Of a stretch of 6,039 nucleotides of DNA, positions 1 to 5,825 are shown one piece after another. The DNA is taken from contig SKZB01000409.1 of the NCBI GenBank assembly GCA_007127615.1, positions 1 through 6,039 of the forward strand, given 5' to 3'. Position 1 is the first letter of the stretch. Each line of letters begins with the position of its first letter. The stretch comes from Phycisphaerales bacterium. Lineage in GTDB: Bacteria > Planctomycetota > Phycisphaerae > Phycisphaerales > SM1A02. Below the pieces are notes generated by a model. It was not told where the DNA came from. It saw only the letters and a list, made by a program, of their open reading frames with translations, and did not search any database. The translations under genes and the position numbers were made by a program.

Positions 1-1
1 G

Positions 2-1204
2 CTGAAGTACGTCGTCATGCACGAGGTCGGGCACACGCTCGGGCTGCGGCATAACTTCAAGGCGGCGAGCTGGCTCTCGCTGGATGAGATCGCGGAGAAA
101 AGGGGCGAAGCGGCGGTCGCCTCCGTCATGGACTATGCCGGCACGTTCATTCCCCCGACCGGCGAAGAGGAGCGCGGGGACTGGGCGATGCCGACGCTCG
201 GCCCCTACGACATGTGGGCGATCGAGTACGGCTACACCCTCGACCAGCGGCAGCTTCCCGAGATCGCCGGCCGGGGCGCGCAGCCGGAACTGCTGTACGC
301 CACCGATGAAGACCGCGCGGGTCCCGATCCGCTGGTGGATGTCTGGATTCTCGGCGCGGATCCGCTCGAGTGGGCGCAGTCGCGTCTTGATCTGGTGAGC
401 ACGATGCGCGAGCGGATTCTCGACAAAGCCGTTGAAGATGGTCAGAGCTGGCACCTGCTCCGCCGCGCGTACGAACAGACGCTGGGCGAACATCTCGGGG
501 CGCTGCGCGTGGCCAGCCGGTTTGTCGGCGGGGCGTACGTGCACCGCGATCGCAAGGGTGATCCCAATGCCCGCGAGCCGTACGTGCCGGTCGAGCCCGA
601 ACGCCAGCGCGAAGCGATCGCGTTCGTGATCGACAACGCGTTTTACGATGACCGCTTTGATCTCCGGCCGGAAATCATGCGCAAGCTGGTCCCGAACCGG
701 TTCCGGCACTGGGGCGCAAGCAGCGGCAACGTGACGTTCCCGATTCACAATCGCGTGGCCCAGATCCAGAGCTTTGCGATGCTCTACCTGATGAATCCCG
801 GCACGCTGCAGCGCGTCTACGACAACGAGCTGCGCGTCGAAACCGATGAGGATATGCTCACCCTGCCCGAACTCATGGGCAGCGTGGTGGAGGCGATCTA
901 CTCGGAACTGGAGAACGGAGCCGGCGGCCGGTACACCGAACGCGAGCCGATGATTTCGAGTCTGCGGCGGAACCTGCAGTCGGAGATGACCGATCGCCTG
1001 ATCGATCTCGCCCTCGACGGCCGCGGTGTGCCGAGTCCGGTCCCGACGCTGGCGCGGTTCCACCTTCGGAATCTCGATCGGTCTCTTTCGAATACGCTTG
1101 ACGGCGCGGATGCCGCGCGCGTGGACACGTATTCACTGGCGCACCTGCAGGATATTCACGGAAGAATCGATTCGGCGCTGAACGCGATCAAGGTCGCCCG
1201 CTGA
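2..1204 (+). CDS. Met-zincin (DUF4953-type) zinc metalloprotease, C-terminal part, 5' end outside window
   Basis: This is the C-terminal 400 residues of a zinc-dependent peptidase; the reading frame is open to the left edge, so the true start lies upstream. The zinc site HEVGHTLGLRH is encoded at 20-52. It contains the two HExxH histidines, the catalytic Glu and the third His ligand of the metzincin pattern HExxHxxGxxH. The Met-turn SVMDY follows at 122-136, and GPYDMWAIEYGY lies shortly after. This combination is what I know from the Met-zincin/DUF4953 family, whose N-terminal half (DUF5117-like) would be off-window. Family members are usually exported and act on proteins or peptides outside the cytoplasm, but the signal peptide cannot be seen here. 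The rest of the fragment is a mostly helical C-terminal region with no further motif I recognise. No catalytic residue is missing and there is no frameshift. An intrinsic terminator follows 30 bp after the stop, so the gene is transcriptionally separate from the importer. The family assignment is strong; the substrate is unknown. Confidence 0.9.
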   Translation: MKYVVMHEVGHTLGLRHNFKAASWLSLDEIAEKRGEAAVASVMDYAGTFIPPTGEEERGDWAMPTLGPYDMWAIEYGYTLDQRQLPEIAGRGAQPELLYATDEDRAGPDPLVDVWILGADPLEWAQSRLDLVSTMRERILDKAVEDGQSWHLLRRAYEQTLGEHLGALRVASRFVGGAYVHRDRKGDPNAREPYVPVEPERQREAIAFVIDNAFYDDRFDLRPEIMRKLVPNRFRHWGASSGNVTFPIHNRVAQIQSFAMLYLMNPGTLQRVYDNELRVETDEDMLTLPELMGSVVEAIYSELENGAGGRYTEREPMISSLRRNLQSEMTDRLIDLALDGRGVPSPVPTLARFHLRNLDRSLSNTLDGADAARVDTYSLAHLQDIHGRIDSALNAIKVAR

Positions 1205-1234
1205 TTGCGGGCGAACCGCGACGTGTGGGTCATC

Positions 1235-1269
1235 GCCGCCGCCCCGGACCGGGGGCGGCGGCTTTTTTT
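1235..1269 (+). terminator. Rho-independent terminator of the metalloprotease gene
   Basis: An 11-bp perfect GC stem pairs GCCGCCGCCCC (1235-1245) with GGGGCGGCGGC (1252-1262) around a 6-nt loop, GGACCG. It is followed immediately by seven T residues (1263-1269). It sits 30 bp after the metalloprotease stop codon and is oriented to end that transcript, separating it from the ABC operon. Confidence 0.93.
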
Positions 1270-1308
1270 CCTTTGGTTCAATCGCAACTGTCCCCCGGGC
1301 TTTCATTT

Positions 1309-1432
1309 TCTCACCACGAAGAACACGAAGAACACGAAGAAGTAAGAGAACAGACCGTTTCCGGTCCCCCTGCGCGCCCGTCACTCCGTCGCTTCGTCGC
1401 TCTACCCCTTCATGCCTTCGTTTCCGGTGAGA
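1309..1432. repeat. Intergenic repeat element with CACGAAGAA tandem units and inverted ends
   Basis: Three perfect tandem copies of CACGAAGAA lie at 1315-1323, 1324-1332 and 1333-1341. The left end TCTCACCACGAAG (1309-1321) is matched in inverted orientation at 1416-1432 by CTTCGT-ttcc-GGTGAGA. That is its exact reverse complement apart from a 4-base insertion. The interior is pyrimidine-rich, with CTCCGTCGCTTCGTCGCTCT and CCTTCATGCCTTCGT resembling decayed inverted units. From memory, similar ACCACGAAG...CACGAAG repeats are scattered between genes in many environmental bacteria, and are often mis-called as small proteins rich in HEEHEE. I infer a non-coding dispersed element, REP- or MITE-like. 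Copy number cannot be judged from one window. Confidence 0.7.
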
Positions 1433-1442
1433 GAGGAGGATG

Positions 1443-1448
1443 TATGAT
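1443..1448 (+). promoter_or_regulatory. Possible -10 box for the ABC operon
   Basis: TATGAT matches the sigma-70 -10 consensus at five of six positions and lies 44 bases before the binding-protein start. A partner -35 is poor: the best candidate is TTTCCG at 1421-1426 with a 16-base spacer. An operon promoter must lie somewhere between the terminator at 1269 and 1493, but this assignment is tentative. Confidence 0.2.
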
Positions 1449-1481
1449 GGTCTGCCCGAAGAAGCAGTCTTTGCCAACTCC

Positions 1482-1485
1482 GGAG
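1482..1485 (+). promoter_or_regulatory. Shine-Dalgarno of the solute-binding protein gene
   Basis: GGAG lies 7 bases before ATG 1493 and supports that start. A longer purine tract, AGAGGAGGA at 1432-1440, lies too far upstream to serve ATG 1493 directly and instead faces out-of-frame ATGs at 1444 and 1447. Confidence 0.65.
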
Positions 1486-1492
1486 ACTACCC

Positions 1493-2542
1493 ATGTTTGT
1501 CGCTCCCGTTCGTCGCCTCTTTCCCTTCACGAGCGGCGCCGGTCTGGCCGCCGCAAGCTTCGCCGCGCTGCTGCTCACGGGCTGCGGCGGGGATGCGCAG
1601 GAGCAGGTTGTCCTGTACTCCTCGCTCAACGAGCCGACCGCCCGGCCGGTGATCGACCGCTTCGAAGAGAAGACCGGTATCCGCGTCATCTTTCAGGGAG
1701 ACACCGAGCGCGACAAGACCGTCGGCCTCGTGCAGACACTGCTGGAAGAACGCCACCGCCCCCGGGCGGATGTCTTCTGGAACAGTGAAACGGCCAACAC
1801 CGTGCGCCTGCAGCGTGAGGGGGTGCTCGCGCGGCTTGATCCTCCGCCGGAGAACGCGGCGCTGATTCCCGAGGCGTACGTTGACCGGGAGGGATACTGG
1901 TTCGGCTTTGCCGCCAGAGCGCGGGTTCTGATCGTCAACACGGATCTGGTCGACGAAGCCGACATGCCGCGAAGCATGTGGGACCTGACCGAGGAGAAGT
2001 GGCGCGGCCGGGCGGCGCTCGTGCGACCGGTCACCGGCACCACGCTCACGCACATGACCGCGCTCTACGAACTCATCGGCGCGGAGGAGACCGATCGCTT
2101 CCTTCAGGGTGTGATCGACAACGAATGTCACCTGCCGCCCGGCAACGGCCGGCTGGCGCAGCTCGTCGGACAGGGTCAGATTCACTTCGGCTTCACCGAC
2201 TCCAGCGACTTTCGCCTGGTGAAGAATGAGGGCTATCCCGTCATCGCCATCTACCCCGATCAGGATTCGATCGGGACGATGCTGATACCCAATACCGCGG
2301 CGAAGATTCGGGGCGGGCCGAACCCGGAGAACGCCCGCCGGCTCATCAACTTCCTGCTCTCGGAAGAAGCGGAGGAGATCCTCGCCCACCATCCGCGCGG
2401 CCACATTCCGCTCAAACCCGATATCGATCGGCCCGAGCCGGTGCTGGTGCCCGGCGACTTCGAGGTCATGGAGGTTGACTTCGTGCGGGTCGGCGAACAG
2501 ATTGCTACCCGGCTGGATCAACTCGACCGGCGATTCCGCTGA
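1493..2542 (+). CDS. ABC importer solute-binding lipoprotein, ferric-type (AfuA/FbpA-like) fold, substrate uncertain
   Basis: This 349-residue extracellular solute-binding protein is the receptor of the importer encoded by the next two genes. The N-terminus has Arg7-Arg8, a hydrophobic core (about 17-28) and a lipobox LTGC ending at Cys31, so it should be a lipoprotein anchored outside the inner membrane. The mature part begins VVLYSSLNEPTARPVIDRF-EEKTGI, typical of the iron/AfuA-like family. It continues with ADVFWNSETANTVRLQREGVL and, in the C-terminal lobe, LIPNTAAKIRGGPNPENARR followed by LINFLLSEEAEEIL. In classical FbpA two adjacent tyrosines in the hinge-proximal C-lobe bind Fe(III). 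The equivalent stretch here reads GFTDSSDF and has no tyrosine pair. The N-terminal His ligand is also not evident (SSLN where FbpA has a His). The fold and role are therefore clear, but iron as the substrate is not supported. The start ATG 1493 is chosen for its GGAG and the signal sequence. Automated pipelines would probably call it an iron ABC transporter substrate-binding protein. Confidence 0.88.
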   Translation: MFVAPVRRLFPFTSGAGLAAASFAALLLTGCGGDAQEQVVLYSSLNEPTARPVIDRFEEKTGIRVIFQGDTERDKTVGLVQTLLEERHRPRADVFWNSETANTVRLQREGVLARLDPPPENAALIPEAYVDREGYWFGFAARARVLIVNTDLVDEADMPRSMWDLTEEKWRGRAALVRPVTGTTLTHMTALYELIGAEETDRFLQGVIDNECHLPPGNGRLAQLVGQGQIHFGFTDSSDFRLVKNEGYPVIAIYPDQDSIGTMLIPNTAAKIRGGPNPENARRLINFLLSEEAEEILAHHPRGHIPLKPDIDRPEPVLVPGDFEVMEVDFVRVGEQIATRLDQLDRRFR

Positions 2543-2616
2543 TGATCGCTTCCGGCGGGTCGGCCTCCCGCCCTGATCTCCCCGAACTGATCCCGCCGCC
2601 CTGTCCTGCCGCTTGA
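2542..2616 (+). other. Intercistronic gap with a possible 24-codon ORF bridging binding protein and permease
   Basis: An ATG at 2542-2544 overlaps the stop of the binding-protein gene (TGATG). It opens a 24-codon frame, MIASGGSASRPDLPELIPPP and four more residues, whose TGA (2614-2616) overlaps the TTG candidate start of the permease at 2613. The peptide is low-complexity and Pro/Ser-rich and matches nothing I know. It may merely be chance. It could also carry terminating ribosomes to the permease start, which lacks a Shine-Dalgarno of its own. I do not claim it as a real protein. Confidence 0.2.
2554..2572 (+). promoter_or_regulatory. Intercistronic GC hairpin after the binding-protein gene
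   Basis: GGCGGG (2554-2559) pairs with CCCGCC (2567-2572) across a 7-base loop, and no T-tract follows. Hairpins between a binding-protein gene and its permease gene can protect the upstream mRNA and lower downstream expression, as is known for the malE-malF interval in E. coli. Here that role is inferred from position only. Confidence 0.35.
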
Positions 2617-4169
2617 ACATGATCTTCAGACGAGCCCGAATCGAGATTGGTCCGAACTCGTTGATCATGTCGATCATGTTGATCATGCTGATCGGCGGGG
2701 TTGCCCTGCTCGGTCTGCTGCCGGTGGTGATCGCCATGGCGGATCTCGTCCGCCGGCCGGGGGAGGCGTTCTCGGCGCTGGTCGATCCCGTGTTCTGGCC
2801 GCGCCTCGGCACGTCTCTACTGATCGTCTCGCTCACGCTCGCCTTCATGCTGCCCTTGGGATTGGTGATGGCGTGGCTGCTGGTGCGGACCAATCTGCCC
2901 GCGCGGCGGCTGGGCATGATGCTGATTCCGTTTCCGCTCTTTCTTCCGCCGCTGGTGCACGTGCTCTCCTGGTTCGGCGTGGTTCCGCTGTCGGGAATTC
3001 CCGCGATCGTGCTCGTGTACGTTATTGCGTTCACGCCGTTCGTCGTCCTGCTCTCGGCCCGCTCAATGGATCAGATCGGCCGCGCCCACGCGGAAACGGT
3101 GCAGTTGATGGGCGGCCGGCGCGCGGTCCTGCTCGATGATCTGCGGCATGCGCTTCCGTCGGCAACCATCGGCGGCGTGCTGGCGCTGGTGTTTATGGTC
3201 GGCGATTTCGCGGTCGCGGATTTCCTCACCAGCGTCGGACCGAAGGTGACCGTCTACGCCGACACGCTCTACGTGCACCACCAGGCCCGCCGACCCGGCG
3301 CGGCCGCCGCGACCGCCGTGCCGGGCATCCTGCTCTGTCTGATCCCGTTGATCTGGGCGCTGCGTCGCCGGCGTCAACTGGGCGCGACGGTCGATCCCCG
3401 CTTTGAACCCGCCGAACCGCTGGCGCTCGGCGGCATTCGCTGGGCGCTCCTGCTGCTCATCGCGATCTACCTGCTCATCGGTACCGCGCTGCCGCTGATC
3501 TCCCTCTCCTGGCAGGCCGGTTCGTGGACGACGATTCTCGAACAGGCCCGCGGCGCGTCGGATCGGATCGTGTTCACGGTTCTGCTCGGGGCCGCGGCCG
3601 CGACGGGAATGGTGTTGCTCGCCCTGCCGCTCATGCTCTTCGCGCAGCGGCTGCGAAGACCGTGGTGGCTGGATGCGCTGATCTTTCTGCCCCTCGCCGT
3701 GCCGCCGCTCATCCTCGGCGTGGGGCTGATCCGGCTCTGGAACCGTCCGCTGCTGGATGCGATCTACCTCGGGCCGGGCGTACTGCTCATCGCCCTGATC
3801 GGGCGGTACCTCGCCTTCGCGGCCCTTCCCATCGGCGGCTCGATCGAGCGGCTGGATCGTTCCATGCTCGATGCCGCCCGTCTGGCCGGCGCGGGGAGCG
3901 TGGGGCGCACGGCGGGTATCACCCTGCCGCTGATCGCCGGCACGGTGGTTTCGGCGTGGTGCATCTCGTTCTGTTTCACCCTGCGCGAACTGGATACATT
4001 GATCATGCTGCGCGCGGGCCAGCGCACCCTGCCGTTTCATCTCTATTCCAACGTGGTCTTCGCGCGCCGGGAGGAAGTGGCCGCGCTCGCGCTCATATTG
4101 GCGGGCGTGACGATCGCGCCGCTTCTGCTGTACCTTGCGATCGCGCGACGGGCGATTCGATTCCTATGA
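2613..4169 (+). CDS. ABC importer permease, bimodular ferric-type (FbpB-like), 12 membrane helices
   Basis: This inner-membrane channel subunit fuses two binding-protein-dependent permease domains in one 518-residue chain, as in FbpB/AfuB. About twelve hydrophobic segments are visible, near residues 17-42, 66-92, 103-123, 128-148, 186-205, 234-251, 275-298, 318-344, 354-374, 388-408, 443-463 and 490-511. Each half carries the EAA loop that docks with the ATPase. The first is AHAETVQLMGG...LP (158-182) and the second LDAARLAGAG...LP (419-439). The segment IFLPLAVPPLILGVGLI (357-373) is typical of iron-type permeases. The start is uncertain. TTG 2613 gives the longest form, ATG 2619 is two codons later, and ATGs at 2667, 2676 and 2685 fall in a 9-bp tandem repeat just inside helix 1. 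None has a clear Shine-Dalgarno, so translational coupling is likely; ATG 2619 is as plausible as 2613. The stop overlaps the ATPase start (ATGA), so the two subunits are translationally linked. Confidence 0.9.
   Translation: MNMIFRRARIEIGPNSLIMSIMLIMLIGGVALLGLLPVVIAMADLVRRPGEAFSALVDPVFWPRLGTSLLIVSLTLAFMLPLGLVMAWLLVRTNLPARRLGMMLIPFPLFLPPLVHVLSWFGVVPLSGIPAIVLVYVIAFTPFVVLLSARSMDQIGRAHAETVQLMGGRRAVLLDDLRHALPSATIGGVLALVFMVGDFAVADFLTSVGPKVTVYADTLYVHHQARRPGAAAATAVPGILLCLIPLIWALRRRRQLGATVDPRFEPAEPLALGGIRWALLLLIAIYLLIGTALPLISLSWQAGSWTTILEQARGASDRIVFTVLLGAAAATGMVLLALPLMLFAQRLRRPWWLDALIFLPLAVPPLILGVGLIRLWNRPLLDAIYLGPGVLLIALIGRYLAFAALPIGGSIERLDRSMLDAARLAGAGSVGRTAGITLPLIAGTVVSAWCISFCFTLRELDTLIMLRAGQRTLPFHLYSNVVFARREEVAALALILAGVTIAPLLLYLAIARRAIRFL
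2663..2693 (+). repeat. 9-bp tandem repeat at the permease N-terminus
   Basis: GATCATGTC, GATCATGTT and GATCATGCT run head to tail from 2663 to 2689, followed by a further GATC. The array stays in frame and encodes IMSIMLIML in the first membrane helix. Each unit brings an ATG. The repeat also places three TGATCA/CGATCA-like GATC motifs close together. Confidence 0.75.
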
Positions 4170-4984
4170 ACCAGTTGAACCAACAAGCCAACGAAGCGGC
4201 CGCCGGCCGGACCACTGGCGACGGATTGAACGTCGAAGCGATCTCGGTCGAGTACGGTCACATCCACGCGGTGCGGGAGGTTTCATTGGGCGTTCGTCCG
4301 GGCGAACACGTCGCCATCATCGGCCCCTCCGGCTCGGGCAAGAGCTCGCTCCTGCGGAGTGTGGCGGGATTGATCCGCCCGGCCGCGGGGCGCATCACGT
4401 GGTCCGATGAGACCCGGGCCGATGAGACCCGACTTGTTGAGACCTGGTTCGACACAGCCGGCACGCGCTGGGTGGAACCGGAACATCGCCGCATCGGCAT
4501 GATCGCGCAGCAGCCGGCGCTCTGGCCCCATCTGACCGCGCGGGCCCACCTGATCCGGGTGCTCGGATGGCGCGGCGTGAGGAAGCGCGACCGGTCGGGG
4601 CAGACCGATCGCCTGCTCGAACTGGTCGGTATCGCCCACCGCGCGACCCACCGGCCGGCGGAACTCTCCGGCGGGGAGCAGCAACGGCTCGCCCTTGCCC
4701 GCGCCCTCGTCGGCGGTTCACGACTCTTGCTGCTCGATGAGCCCCTCGGCCAGCTTGATCTCGTCCGCCGACGCGAGCTCGGGCGGGAGATGTCGCGGAT
4801 CGCCCGGGAGATGGGGGCGGCCGTGCTGCACGTGACGCATGATCCGACCGACGCGATGTCGTTGGCCGACCGTATCGTGGTGCTCGAGGAGGGCCGGATG
4901 ACGCAGCAGGGCACGCCGAATGAGATCAGTTCGAAACCGGCGGGCGCGTTCGTCGAAGCCGTCGATCGGATGAGGCACGCCTGA
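4166..4984 (+). CDS. ABC importer ATPase subunit, short form without C-terminal TOBE-type domain
   Basis: This cytoplasmic ATPase (272 residues) powers the importer. All core motifs are present. These are A-loop Tyr30, Walker A GPSGSGKS (53-60), the Q-loop in IAQQPALWPHLT (Gln116), signature LSGGEQQR (167-174), Walker B LLLLDEP (187-193), a D-loop LGQLD (194-198, usually LSALD) and the switch His225 in HVTHD. The start ATG 4166 overlaps the permease stop by four bases (ATGA). The frame stays open far upstream, but that part is the permease read out of frame. Classical FbpC/PotA-type ATPases are about 350 residues with a C-terminal OB/TOBE regulatory domain. This protein ends about 25 residues after the typical EEGRMTQQGTPNEI segment and lacks that domain. 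Between the Walker A strand and the Q-loop it has an expanded segment (79-108) built on a threefold DETR-type repeat. It should be functional, since no catalytic residue is lost. Its place in the operon makes it the partner of the preceding permease. Confidence 0.93.
   Translation: MNQLNQQANEAAAGRTTGDGLNVEAISVEYGHIHAVREVSLGVRPGEHVAIIGPSGSGKSSLLRSVAGLIRPAAGRITWSDETRADETRLVETWFDTAGTRWVEPEHRRIGMIAQQPALWPHLTARAHLIRVLGWRGVRKRDRSGQTDRLLELVGIAHRATHRPAELSGGEQQRLALARALVGGSRLLLLDEPLGQLDLVRRRELGREMSRIAREMGAAVLHVTHDPTDAMSLADRIVVLEEGRMTQQGTPNEISSKPAGAFVEAVDRMRHA
4406..4450 (+). repeat. 15-bp tandem repeat inside the ATPase gene
   Basis: Three 15-bp units lie head to tail: GATGAGACCCGGGCC, GATGAGACCCGACTT and GTTGAGACCTGGTTC. 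The first two share their first eleven bases and the third is more diverged. They are in frame and encode DETRA, DETRL and VETWF (residues 81-95). They lie in the variable loop between the first beta hairpin and the Q-loop, where ABC ATPases normally have a shorter turn. Confidence 0.75.
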
Positions 4985-4990
4985 CCACGG

Positions 4991-5053
4991 CGCCGGCTCC
5001 GGCGACCGCGCGATCCTCACCTTGAGCCCCTGCAGAAGAAACGCTTCGTTTTT
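4991..5053. terminator. Weak candidate bidirectional terminator between convergent genes
   Basis: Seven bases after the ATPase stop, CGCCG (4991-4995) pairs with CGGCG (5000-5004) around GCTC; this hairpin has no T-tract. Further on, AAACG (5039-5043) and CGTTT (5047-5051) pair around CTT and are followed by Ts up to 5053, so that hairpin is better suited to + transcripts. The second hairpin touches the stop codon of the - strand gene. Both stems are short, and Rho-dependent ending is equally possible. Confidence 0.25.
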
Positions 5054-5811
5054 CAGCTCGTCACGGCCAGCTGGCCGACCTGCTCGCCGGCGACGATGCG
5101 CTCTTGCGTCCACGGTTTGGTCCCGGGCAGATCTTCCCGGACGCCCAGCGGCATCGCCAGATGAAGTTCGACGGGATTGGTGAGCATCATTTCCCGCGAT
5201 CCCTCAAGGACGCCCGTCTTGAACGCGCTCCCGCTCCAGTCGGCGGGCAGCGTGCCGCAGTCGATGCCCGGCGTTCGCCGCCAGCACGTGCCGTGGCTGC
5301 GCGGATAGTAGGTGTTCGCAGCCAACTGAACGCTCACGACATCTCCCTGCAGATGGCGCGGGACGGCGATGGGCTGATGAATCACGCCGAAGTCGCCGCC
5401 CCCCGCACGAAATGCGAAGGAGATGTCCCGGCTGTCCTCTCGCACGAGGAAGCTTTCCTCCGGACATCGCAGGTGCACGATCGCTTCGACGACGTTTTCG
5501 TAGCGGTTCTGATAGAAGATCGAGAGTTCCGCCCGGTCGCCGTTCATGCGGACCGTGGGCAGAAAGGACAATCCGTCCGATTCGTAGTAGATCGGACCGA
5601 CGGCCCCTTTGAGATGGTCGGGCAGCTTGTCCTCGATCACCATGCCGTAGAACAGCCACGCGCCGAGACCGATGATCAGAACCGTGGTGATTGCCCGCTG
5701 CGCCCCGAGCAGGATCGCGGTCTCCGGGTTCAGCATCAACCAGACCACGAACGCCCAGACGCACGCGGCGATCAACGCGACCACGAGGGTGAAGTTTCGA
5801 ATTTCGTGCAT
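5053..5811 (-). CDS. Uncharacterised membrane-anchored protein, two N-terminal helices plus soluble domain
   Basis: I do not recognise this 252-residue protein. Two hydrophobic segments, about residues 7-27 and 40-59, are separated by a short loop and should anchor it in the inner membrane. The remaining 190 residues look like a mixed, probably beta-rich soluble domain. Notable stretches are ELSIFYQNRYENVVEAIVHL (95-114), SFAFRAGGGDFGVIHQPIAV (131-150) and VQLAANTYYPRSHG (161-174). Cys176 and Cys185 are closely spaced and Cys116 lies earlier, so a disulphide is possible if the domain faces outward. No catalytic or metal-binding motif stands out. ATG 5811 is preceded by GGGAGGG (the reverse complement of 5819-5825) at good spacing, and the hydrophobic N-terminus starts right after it. 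That favours this frame over the long + strand frame opposite it. It converges on the importer operon with 68 bases between stops, so it is a separate transcription unit and shared function is not implied. Confidence 0.75.
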   Translation of the reverse strand: MHEIRNFTLVVALIAACVWAFVVWLMLNPETAILLGAQRAITTVLIIGLGAWLFYGMVIEDKLPDHLKGAVGPIYYESDGLSFLPTVRMNGDRAELSIFYQNRYENVVEAIVHLRCPEESFLVREDSRDISFAFRAGGGDFGVIHQPIAVPRHLQGDVVSVQLAANTYYPRSHGTCWRRTPGIDCGTLPADWSGSAFKTGVLEGSREMMLTNPVELHLAMPLGVREDLPGTKPWTQERIVAGEQVGQLAVTS

Positions 5812-5818
5812 CGCCAGA

Positions 5819-5825
5819 CCCTCCC
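5819..5825 (-). promoter_or_regulatory. Shine-Dalgarno of the membrane-anchored gene
   Basis: On the - strand this reads GGGAGGG, containing GGAGG, with seven bases between it and ATG 5811. It is the strongest ribosome binding site in the window that lies in register with a gene, and it fixes the start. Confidence 0.75.

Noticed and set aside
1315..1341. CRISPR array
   Set aside because: The units are only 9 bp, directly abutting and without spacers, so this is a tandem repeat and not CRISPR.
1225..1788. Open frame giving a HEEHEEHEE-containing protein
   Set aside because: The HEE run is the CACGAAGAA repeat read as codons. The frame starts inside a terminator and ends as a shadow of the binding-protein gene.
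1487..3034. Long open frame on the - strand (515 codons) opposite the binding protein and permease
   Set aside because: The + strand frames have a lipobox, membrane helices and family motifs over the same bases. The - frame is an Arg/Gly/Pro-rich shadow typical of high-GC DNA.
3063..4040. 325-codon open frame on the - strand opposite the permease
   Set aside because: It is extremely rich in Gln, Arg and Glu with no domain pattern. It is antisense to two intact EAA loops and several membrane helices.
3524..4165. Upstream extension of the ATPase frame, suggesting a permease-ATPase fusion
   Set aside because: This part is the permease sequence read out of frame, with Arg/Ala-rich composition. 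The real ATPase begins at ATG 4166 in an ATGA overlap.
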